64,000 bases of DNA, from positions 124,001 to 188,000 of the forward strand of contig NZ_JAUPEC010000005.1 in assembly GCF_030551755.1 (NCBI RefSeq). Direction: 5' to 3'. Below are positions 38,191-44,766 of the stretch, in pieces. The position numbers and the translations under genes are program-made. Source of the DNA: Pseudocolwellia sp. AS88. Lineage in GTDB: Bacteria; Pseudomonadota; Gammaproteobacteria; Enterobacterales; Alteromonadaceae. The notes beneath the pieces were generated by a model. It saw nothing but the letters and a program-made list of their open reading frames with translations. It was not told the origin of the DNA and made no database searches. The number at the start of each line of letters is the position of its first letter. Position 1 is the stretch's first letter.

Positions 38191-38206
38191 TGTACCAGTT
38201 GGTATA
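38191..38206. promoter_or_regulatory. Predicted TetR operator 1 (AhpD-like gene leader)
   Basis: TGTACCAGTTGGTATA, dyad TACC-N4-GGTA. It lies 14-29 bases downstream of the predicted -10 of the AhpD-like gene and 31 bases (three helical turns) centre-to-centre from operator 2. Confidence 0.65.
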
Positions 38207-38219
38207 TTTTGTTGTGTTT

Positions 38220-38247
38220 ATTGTACCGATGGGTATTTTAAAGTCAA
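38220..38247 (-). promoter_or_regulatory. Predicted promoter of the AhpD-like gene, overlapped by operator 2
   Basis: On the minus strand TTGACT (38242-38247), a 16-base spacer and TACAAT (38220-38225). Operator 2, TGTACCGATGGGTATT (38222-38237), covers the -10 and most of the spacer, as the related site does in the tetR promoter. Confidence 0.65.
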
Positions 38248-38560
38248 CACTCATTGAATTAAAATAACTAGGTATTTAGATTTACATATCAAATATGTTT
38301 TTTAGTTGTTTATAATCAGTTGGTTATGTTTTTATGTAAAAGTAGGTTTGATGCAGGGACAAGATGTTAAACAAAGGTAGTTGATAAGTTATAGAGGAAA
38401 GGGCGTTTAAGCTTAGGGGATTATGAAAGAGCCAAAGCGGGTTTTAGCAAGACTCAACTAACGTCTGATCTAACTTAAGTTAAATCAAATATGTTTAGGC
38501 TCAGTATATGATCTTTAAACTTAAAGGATTAATAGTTTTCAGTATTATTTGCAAAGGGCA

Positions 38561-39163
38561 TTAATGAATTTTAATACCCTCAATAATTGCATTTAAACCA
38601 TATTCCAGTTGAGACTTATCAATGCCAGAACGTGCCATAGAAGCGGTTCCTTTTAAAAAGGTATATAGACTTAAGGCATTAGCTTGGGAGTTTTTATTCA
38701 GCTCTAAAGTAATCGATTCTTCATCATCTTCAAATAATTTACAGTACATTTGAAGTGGAATTAAATCTGCTTCTTTAAGCAGTTGCTCGGCTTTTTCAGG
38801 TATATCACCGCTAACCAACTCCGATTGACAAAAAGTTAAAAAGCACCCTTTAGCTTGCTCCGGATCACATTGCATAGTCACAATCGACATCATGTGATTT
38901 TTCAAGCGTTGCTTTAATGGAATACCTTCTTGAAAAAGAAGTTCAACATGAGGGGTTAATTTGGTTTCAATATAACATTGAGTTGCTTTAATAAATAACG
39001 CTTCTTTATTACCAAAAGCGCTATACATACTTGGTTTATTAATACCCATACGTGTGGTTAAGTCAGTTAGAGAAGCTCCAACATAACCTTTTTGCCAGAA
39101 GACATTCATCGCAGCGTTTAACGCAGTTTTTTCATCAAATAACTTTTTTCTACCGCTAGCCAC
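38561..39163 (-). CDS. TetR/AcrR family transcriptional regulator
   Basis: 200 residues from the GTG at 39163 (MASGRKKLFDEKTALNAAMNVFWQKGY). This start has AGGA six bases upstream; the frame stays open up to a TTG at 39226, but that TTG is the -35 box of the gene's own promoter, so it cannot be the start. The DNA-binding domain reads YVGASLTDLTTRMGINKPSMYSAFGNKEALF. The C-terminal ligand domain includes CFLTFCQSEL with two Cys, a possible thiol sensor. Divergent from a GST gene; operators are found at its own promoter and at that of the AhpD-like gene. Confidence 0.9.
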   Translation of the reverse strand: MASGRKKLFDEKTALNAAMNVFWQKGYVGASLTDLTTRMGINKPSMYSAFGNKEALFIKATQCYIETKLTPHVELLFQEGIPLKQRLKNHMMSIVTMQCDPEQAKGCFLTFCQSELVSGDIPEKAEQLLKEADLIPLQMYCKLFEDDEESITLELNKNSQANALSLYTFLKGTASMARSGIDKSQLEYGLNAIIEGIKIH

Positions 39164-39190
39164 AACTATTCCTATTTCACGTATAAATAA

Positions 39191-39217
39191 TTGACATATT
39201 GTACCTAGCGGTATAGT
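39191..39217 (+). promoter_or_regulatory. Possible promoter of the GST gene
   Basis: TTGACA (39191-39196) followed after 15 bases by TATAGT (39212-39217); the spacer is short, or a weaker TAGTTT (39214-39219) gives 17. The tetR operator lies inside it, so one bound repressor would block both divergent promoters. Confidence 0.45.
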
Positions 39218-39226
39218 TTTGGTCAA
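39198..39226 (-). promoter_or_regulatory. Promoter of tetR with operator 3
   Basis: On the minus strand TTGACC (39221-39226), a 17-base spacer and TACAAT (39198-39203). TGTACCTAGCGGTATA (39200-39215), the third copy of the operator, covers the -10 and most of the spacer. This indicates autorepression. Confidence 0.7.
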
Positions 39227-39289
39227 ATCTTACTTATGAGCATAAAAATAAATAACTCGAATAAAGAGTTAACTAAATAAGAGGTTTAC

Positions 39290-39958
39290 ATGATTGAACT
39301 TTACACAGCAGCCACGCCTAATGGTTTCAAAATTTCTATTGCGCTTGAAGAAATGGGACTTAAATATAAAGTCCATTCACTTGATCTTGCCGCACTAGAC
39401 CAGAAGAAACCTGAATTTTTAGCGATTAATCCTAATGGACGTATTCCGGCCATTATTGATCGTGATAATGATGATTTTGTGGTTTTTGAAACAGGTGCCA
39501 TTTTAATGTACCTTGCTGAAAAAACAGGTAAATTTATCCCTGAAGATCCCAAAGGGTATTACCAAGTCATTCAATGGCTTATGTTTCAGATGAGTGGTGT
39601 TGGTCCTATGATGGGTCAAGCTAATGTATTTTACCGTTATTTCCCCGAGAAAGTACCAGCAGCGATAGAACGTTATCAAAAAGAAGGGCGTAGATTATTA
39701 GAAGTTATGAATACTCAACTTGGTAATAATCGCTATTTAGCTGGAGACGAATACAGCATTGCCGATATATCCGCTTGGCCTTGGGTACGTAAATATGACT
39801 GGAGTGGTATTAGTATTGAAGGTTTAGATCATTTGAAGCGGTGGATTGATGAATTAGCTGAACGACCTGCGTGCCAACGAGGAGTTTTAGTTCCCCCTCC
39901 TTCACATTTAACAGATGAAGAACGTGCCATTCAAGTAAGAACTATGATCACAAAATAA
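39290..39958 (+). CDS. Glutathione S-transferase, Nu-class (YfcG/YghU-like)
   Basis: 222 residues. The N-terminal thioredoxin-fold domain begins [21 protein letters not shown], the T-P-N-G-x-K/x-I motif of Nu-class enzymes such as YfcG, which act as disulphide-bond reductases. [12 protein letters not shown] and [17 protein letters not shown] are the glutathione site. The C-terminal helical domain has the folding motif [12 protein letters not shown]. Cytoplasmic. It is divergent from tetR, with overlapping promoters and a shared operator. An AAGAGG ribosome site precedes the ATG. Confidence 0.92.
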   Translation: MIELYTAATPNGFKISIALEEMGLKYKVHSLDLAALDQKKPEFLAINPNGRIPAIIDRDNDDFVVFETGAILMYLAEKTGKFIPEDPKGYYQVIQWLMFQMSGVGPMMGQANVFYRYFPEKVPAAIERYQKEGRRLLEVMNTQLGNNRYLAGDEYSIADISAWPWVRKYDWSGISIEGLDHLKRWIDELAERPACQRGVLVPPPSHLTDEERAIQVRTMITK

Positions 39959-40384
39959 ATAAACTAGTTAACCTCAGCCCAAGATAACGAATGTAACAGT
40001 ACTCAATAAAATAGCTTATTGAGTAACTTTGTTTATGCTGAGCTGAGGTTGTTTATTTTTAAGAGAGCTAGTTTAAAAATAATAACTTTATGGCTAAATT
40101 AACCTGCGAAGATTTATCCACCAGTCACTCTCCAACCCCTGTATTTATTAAGTATTAATACTAAGCTCAATATCTATTGAGCAAATATAAAAATATATTT
40201 AGAAATTTATAGCGGAGTTTATTGATCCCTATTACTTTATAATGGGTATATATGTCTGTTGAATAGAATCATAAACTTTCTCATGATTCTTGTTGTTATA
40301 TCTATGATTTAAAAACTGTTTATTATTTCATTCAATATAAAAATTTAATTAGCAATAGAGCAAAAATCTTTATGAGAATTCATC
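39959..40384. other. Spacer between GST and the GS-like gene
   Basis: 426 bases. The left end carries the full palindromic repeat (39968-40053), which may also end GST transcription. The rest is AT-rich and must include the promoter of the GS-like/ovoA unit; I cannot place it with confidence. Confidence 0.5.
39968..40053. repeat. Full copy of a dispersed palindromic repeat
   Basis: Outer arms AACCTCAGC (39970-39978) and GCTGAGGTT (40042-40050), inner arms TACTCAATAA (40000-40009) and TTATTGAGTA (40016-40025), loop AATAGC. An imperfect ~80-base palindrome. A half-copy is at 11199-11241 on the other strand, and short fragments sharing 12-13 bases are at 37462-37474 and 43832-43843. No coding capacity; MITE- or REP-like. 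Confidence 0.7.
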
Positions 40385-41518
40385 ATGTTAACGGTTGATA
40401 ACGTTGCAATACAAGCTATCAAACTACTACAAGTTTATATTGAACATTTAGGGTTTAAGCCATTAATCCATTTTGAATTAGAAGGTTGTTTTCAGCGCGC
40501 CTCAGAAAAAAACTCTCAACTTTTAGACTATTCAATTATTAATAAGCAGTTGATCGCTTTAAATATTGATGGGCAAGTGATACCTGAATACTGGTCTAAT
40601 CAATGGGAATACATTTCATTATTCAATGGTCAGTCTCCTTTAAAAGAAGCACATAACTTGACTAAAGCAATAGAAAAGCTGCCGACGCTTTTTGCTTTAC
40701 AAGGATTTAATAAAACGTTAATCAAACCTGTTGTTTGGTCTGGAGATACCGGAAAGCTAGTGCAAGGCAGTAAAGACATTTTCACAACCGATCAGCGCGC
40801 GGTGCATATTCCTAATGCTATACAGATGAACATAAGTGCAATTGATCAAAAACGTACTAATATTATTCCTCATCACTACTTTGGTGAATATTTACAACAA
40901 TGTTTTCTTCGCTCAAGTTTAGCCTGCTCTTTATTATATCTACCTGAAGAAGAGGCGTTTGAACGATTAAAGCTCAGAGATCAATATGGCTTGTATGAAG
41001 AATTATGTTCTCCTAATGATATCTCAGGTGGTCATCAAGGCAGTATCGCACTCTATAAAAAAGTAGGAAAACACAATCAGCCTATGGGAGAAGAGCCTTT
41101 ATTATATGATCACAATAATAATGTCATGCTTTCAACTTATGATTGGGAGAAAACAGCACGAGTAGAACATCGCTTAGGTGCTTCGAGTGTCTACTATAAT
41201 GCTTATGCTAATGTAGTTTTTGGTTTGTTAAATCTAGCTGACGCGCTAGAAGCTTATACTCAAAATAATTGTCAGCAGATGACTTTAGAAAATATGGATT
41301 TTGGCTTACTCCCTGAGTCTTTATATGATCGAGACCATAAAAAAGGTGCCCTTAGTTTATTCATTGAAAACGATTGGTTTAGTAACTCTTTGAATAAATT
41401 TGAAATAAAAGTGAACAAAATATTGTCTACTACGTATAGGGTTAATGAAGGGATAGGCGATAAGCTAAAATCTGAGATAGTAAAAACTTATCAACAAGCC
41501 ATCATCATTAAAAAATAG
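40385..41518 (+). CDS. Unrecognised protein with glutamine-synthetase/glutamate-cysteine-ligase-like motifs, upstream of ovoA
   Basis: 377 residues; I do not recognise the family. Several motifs fall in the order seen in the GS/GCS carboxylate-amine ligase fold: LIHFELEGCF (residues 27-36; 'G-x-E-x-E' strand with Glu31 and Glu33), PEYWSNQWEYIS (67-78; 'E-x-x-x-x-Q-x-E' with Glu68, Gln73 and Glu75), GFNKTLIKPVV (107-117), IPNAIQMNISA (142-152; 'G-x-H-x-N-x-S' strand with Asn149), GGHQGSIALYK (215-225) and ARVEHRLGASSVYYNAYANV (258-277; 'R-x-E-x-R' with Arg259, Glu261 and Arg263). If right, it forms an amide or gamma-glutamyl bond using ATP. It is 72 bases ahead of ovoA on the same strand, so an ovothiol- or histidine-thiol-related role is likely. 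Fold and function are inference. Confidence 0.5.
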   Translation: MLTVDNVAIQAIKLLQVYIEHLGFKPLIHFELEGCFQRASEKNSQLLDYSIINKQLIALNIDGQVIPEYWSNQWEYISLFNGQSPLKEAHNLTKAIEKLPTLFALQGFNKTLIKPVVWSGDTGKLVQGSKDIFTTDQRAVHIPNAIQMNISAIDQKRTNIIPHHYFGEYLQQCFLRSSLACSLLYLPEEEAFERLKLRDQYGLYEELCSPNDISGGHQGSIALYKKVGKHNQPMGEEPLLYDHNNNVMLSTYDWEKTARVEHRLGASSVYYNAYANVVFGLLNLADALEAYTQNNCQQMTLENMDFGLLPESLYDRDHKKGALSLFIENDWFSNSLNKFEIKVNKILSTTYRVNEGIGDKLKSEIVKTYQQAIIIKK

Positions 41519-41590
41519 CATCAAAAAATAGTACCAATAAATTTATATACAAATTATATAAAAAATTAAAATAATCCAAGAACATAATTT

Positions 41591-43729
41591 ATGAATACAA
41601 TGTTGCAACAACTTAAAACGCCGCTACTTGATGGTACAAGCATAGAAAGTAAGCGCGAAGAAATTAAACTATATTTCCAAAATACATGGCAAACGTATGA
41701 GTCGTTGTTCTCTCAAATAAATAAAGACGAAGCGTACTTTTTGAAGCCTGAAAGACTTAGACATCCTCTAATTTTTTATTATGGGCACACAGCTACTTTT
41801 TTTATTAATAAACTAATTTTGGGTAAATATCTTCATCAAAGACTCGATCAGCGTATTGAATCTGTATGTGCGGTTGGCGTAGATGAAATGAGTTGGGATG
41901 ATTTAAATACCGAAAATTACAATTGGCCAACGGTTACAGAGGTAAATGAATACAGAGATTCTGTGTATTCACTTATGATTAATCTGATTGATACTATGGA
42001 GCTAACATTACCTATTTCACAAGACTCACTTGCTTGGATTGTATTAATGGGTTGTGAGCATGAACGTATTCATTTAGAAACCTCTTCAGTTATTATGAGA
42101 ATGTTACCTCTTGAGTTTTTAACACCAATAGAAGAATGGCAGCCTTGTAAGCAACACGGTCAAGCACCGGTAAATCAATTAATTCCGTTATCAAAAAAAC
42201 AGCTTGTTTTAGGTAAGAAAGATGAAGATAAAACATATGGCTGGGATAATGAATACGGTGAGTTATCAGTTGCAGTTGATGATTTTAATGCATCTAAATT
42301 CTTAGTTACCAACGAAGAGTTTTTAGGTTTTATTAAAGCCGGAGGTTATCAAAAATTAACATATTGGACTGAAGAAGGTCAGAAATGGTTGTCATTCAAA
42401 AAAGCAACTATGCCTGTTTTCTGGTTTGAAAAAGAAGGTGAATATTATCAACGTAATTTGGCGTCAGTTATGCCATTACCTCTTAATTGGCCTGCAGAAG
42501 TAAATTATTTAGAAGCCAAAGCTTTTTGTCATTGGAAAAGTGAACAAACAGGTAAGTTTATTCGCTTACCTACTGAAGCTGAATGGTACCGACTGCGTGA
42601 AGAGTTAAGTGGCGATATTGTACAATGGGAGAAATCTCCAGGTAATATCAATTTAGAATCTTTTGCATCATCTTCTCCTGTTGATCTTTTTCAAAATGAA
42701 GAAACTGAATTTAAAGACATTATTGGAAATGTATGGCAATGGACAGAATCAGCGATTGATGGTTTCAATGGTTTTAATGTTCATCCTCTTTACGATGACT
42801 TTTCAACACCAACTTTTGATGGAAAACATAATCTGATTAAAGGTGGTTCTTGGATCTCAACAGGCAACGAAGCGATTAAATCTTCACGTTATGCTTTCAG
42901 ACGACACTTTACCCAACATGCTGGTTTTCGTTATATCGAAAGTCAAAATGAAGATATACCAACAACAAGTGTTAACCTTTATGAAACTGATAGTGTTGTT
43001 TGTCAACAACTTGAGAGCCATTATGGTGAAGAGTATTTAAACTTTACTAATTATCCCAAAAAGGTAGCTTATGCTGTTATTGACTCAGTATCTCACTACC
43101 AAGAAAAATCAACAGACAGTATTAAATGTTTAGATTTAGGTTGTAGTGTTGGGCGAACATCTTTCGAACTCTCTACTGCTTTTAAACATGTTGATGGTGT
43201 AGATTTTTCTGCACGTTATATTCAACATGGCGTTCAATTACAAAATAATGAAAACGTAAGATACACAGTGAAGAATGAAGGCGAAATAGTTGAATTTAAA
43301 GAAGTCTCTTTAGCCAAGTTATCATTAGCACCTAAAGAAACTGATGGCACTATTCATTTTAGCCAAGGTGATGCAGCTAACTTAAAAGCTAAGTATGCAC
43401 ATTACGATGTTATTTTAGCTCAACATGTATTAGAGCAAAGTTATGATCCTGCCCTGTTCTTAGCGTCAGTGCATGAACGTTTAAATGAAAATGGACTGTT
43501 AATTGTAGCGTCTGATTATCATTTTGATGAAAGCATAACAGCTAAAAATAAATGGATTGGTGGGATCAAAGTGAACGGTGAAAATGTTACCGGTTTTGAT
43601 GGCTTAACTGAGCAATTAAGCCATCATTTTATTTTACTTGAAGAGCAAACTATTCCTCGAGTATTGTTAAATAATCAACGTGAATTTATTGTATCTAACA
43701 TCCACTATACGGTTTGGAAGAAAAAATAG
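41591..43729 (+). CDS. ovoA: 5-histidylcysteine sulfoxide synthase / 4-mercaptohistidine N1-methyltransferase
   Basis: 712 residues with three domains. The N-terminal DinB-like iron-binding domain (about 20-200) has His66 in FYYGHTATFF and the H-x-x-x-H-x-E at 157-163 in CEHERIHLET. The FGE-sulfatase domain (about 215-450) includes EAKAFCHWKSEQTGKFIRLPTEAEW and GNVWQWTES. The C-terminal SAM methyltransferase (about 480-712) includes KCLDLGCSVGRTSFELS. OvoA joins cysteine to histidine C5 with O2; the methyltransferase completes ovothiol A. The domain order and length fit OvoA, not EgtB. OvoB (PLP-dependent sulfoxide lyase) is not in the window. Confidence 0.93.
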   Translation: MNTMLQQLKTPLLDGTSIESKREEIKLYFQNTWQTYESLFSQINKDEAYFLKPERLRHPLIFYYGHTATFFINKLILGKYLHQRLDQRIESVCAVGVDEMSWDDLNTENYNWPTVTEVNEYRDSVYSLMINLIDTMELTLPISQDSLAWIVLMGCEHERIHLETSSVIMRMLPLEFLTPIEEWQPCKQHGQAPVNQLIPLSKKQLVLGKKDEDKTYGWDNEYGELSVAVDDFNASKFLVTNEEFLGFIKAGGYQKLTYWTEEGQKWLSFKKATMPVFWFEKEGEYYQRNLASVMPLPLNWPAEVNYLEAKAFCHWKSEQTGKFIRLPTEAEWYRLREELSGDIVQWEKSPGNINLESFASSSPVDLFQNEETEFKDIIGNVWQWTESAIDGFNGFNVHPLYDDFSTPTFDGKHNLIKGGSWISTGNEAIKSSRYAFRRHFTQHAGFRYIESQNEDIPTTSVNLYETDSVVCQQLESHYGEEYLNFTNYPKKVAYAVIDSVSHYQEKSTDSIKCLDLGCSVGRTSFELSTAFKHVDGVDFSARYIQHGVQLQNNENVRYTVKNEGEIVEFKEVSLAKLSLAPKETDGTIHFSQGDAANLKAKYAHYDVILAQHVLEQSYDPALFLASVHERLNENGLLIVASDYHFDESITAKNKWIGGIKVNGENVTGFDGLTEQLSHHFILLEEQTIPRVLLNNQREFIVSNIHYTVWKKK

Positions 43730-43749
43730 TTATCGCTAGTTTGTATTAG

Positions 43750-43790
43750 GATACTATCGATTATATATCGATAGTATCTGCTCTTATTTT
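43750..43790 (+). terminator. Hairpin terminator after ovoA
   Basis: GATACTATCGAT (43750-43761), loop TATAT, ATCGATAGTATC (43767-43778), a perfect 12-base-pair stem 20 bases after the ovoA stop. The T-run (TTATTTTT) starts several bases late, so termination strength is uncertain. Confidence 0.6.
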
Positions 43791-43964
43791 TATGGTTAAT
43801 AAATCATTACCTACCTGATTTTCTAAAGATCCCTCAGCTCAGCTCACTTTAATTATCTATCACATCTTATCGAATTAAAGAGGCGAGTAAGCTACACTGC
43901 TCTACTATAGGTTTTTCGCTGATTGTTATTTACTGATTCATAGTATTAATGGAGTGTTATTTAG

Positions 43965-44666
43965 ATGGTTACTTTATATAGTTTTGGTCCTGGTTTTGGT
44001 GTGATGGATGCAAGCCCATTCGTGGTTAAAGTCGATTTATATTTACGTATTGCTAAATTAGAATACGATGTAAAGGCAGGAACTAAGTATTTAAAAGCCT
44101 CTCCAAAAGGTAAACTTCCCTTCATTAAAGATGACAATCAAAATATTGGAGATTCGTCTTTTATTATCGAATACTTAGATAAAAAATATGATGTAAATAT
44201 GGATGCTTTCTTAACTGCAGAGCAAAAGGCAATGGCCCACCTCTTTACCAAGTCAGTAGAAGAAAGTTTATATTGGTGCTTAGTTTATTCGAGATGGGCT
44301 GATGACACTGTATGGGAAATATCTAAAGCAAAATTCTTTGCTGGCGTACCGTTTCTTGTTAAAGGTTTAGCATCAAGTTTGATCCGCAAAAAAGTGGTTA
44401 AAAATTTATACGGTCAAGGTATTAGTCGTCATAGCCACCAAGAAGTTTTATCTATCGCAGATCAAACCCTTAATGCTTTATCAAACGTGTTAGGTGATAA
44501 AGACTACTTTTTTGGCGATAAAATATCGAGTTTTGATGCAACGGCTTATTCGGTATTGTGTCAGTTTTTAGTGGTAGATTACGACAGTGACTTTAACCAA
44601 CTAGCCAAAAAATATGATAATTTAGATGCTTTCTGTCAGCGTATTAAAGCACTTTATTATTCTTAA
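43965..44666 (+). CDS. Glutathione S-transferase-like protein, metaxin/FAX type
   Basis: 233 residues. MVTLYSFGPGFGVMDASPFVVKVDLYLRIAKLEYDV is the thioredoxin-fold start of the FAX/metaxin-like GST group: the usual catalytic Ser/Cys is replaced by a GPGFG..DASPFV stretch. KASPKGKLPFIKDDNQNIGDSSFIIEYLDKKY is the second half of that domain. The C-terminal helices include YFFGDKISSFDATAYSVL. Bacterial members are uncharacterised or linked to detoxification. It stands 235 bases after ovoA behind a hairpin, so it is probably a separate unit. Confidence 0.8.
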   Translation: MVTLYSFGPGFGVMDASPFVVKVDLYLRIAKLEYDVKAGTKYLKASPKGKLPFIKDDNQNIGDSSFIIEYLDKKYDVNMDAFLTAEQKAMAHLFTKSVEESLYWCLVYSRWADDTVWEISKAKFFAGVPFLVKGLASSLIRKKVVKNLYGQGISRHSHQEVLSIADQTLNALSNVLGDKDYFFGDKISSFDATAYSVLCQFLVVDYDSDFNQLAKKYDNLDAFCQRIKALYYS

Positions 44667-44766
44667 AAAGTAGCAAACAAAAGCAAACCATTATTAGCTA
44701 AAATAAAAGATTAACGTGTTGAGCATTTTATCCTAAATTTTAGCTTTTTATTATCAAGGATATTCT

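Larger units (their letters stand above)
38122..38560. other. Spacer between the AhpD-like gene and tetR
   Basis: 439 bases. The left 130 hold the AhpD-like promoter and two operators (listed separately). The remainder is the 3' flank of the TetR gene and shows nothing that I can name, apart from a 12-codon frame at 38423 with a badly spaced ribosome site. Confidence 0.5.

Noticed and set aside
38423-38461. 12-codon frame MKEPKRVLARLN after AGGGGA
   Set aside because: Spacing of three bases to the ATG is too short for good initiation, and nothing else supports it.
39164-39226. N-terminal extension of the TetR protein starting from TTG at 39226
   Set aside because: That TTG is the -35 box (TTGACC) of the gene's own promoter, the -10 and operator lie inside the extension, and a GTG with a proper AGGA site at 39163 gives the normal TetR N-terminus.
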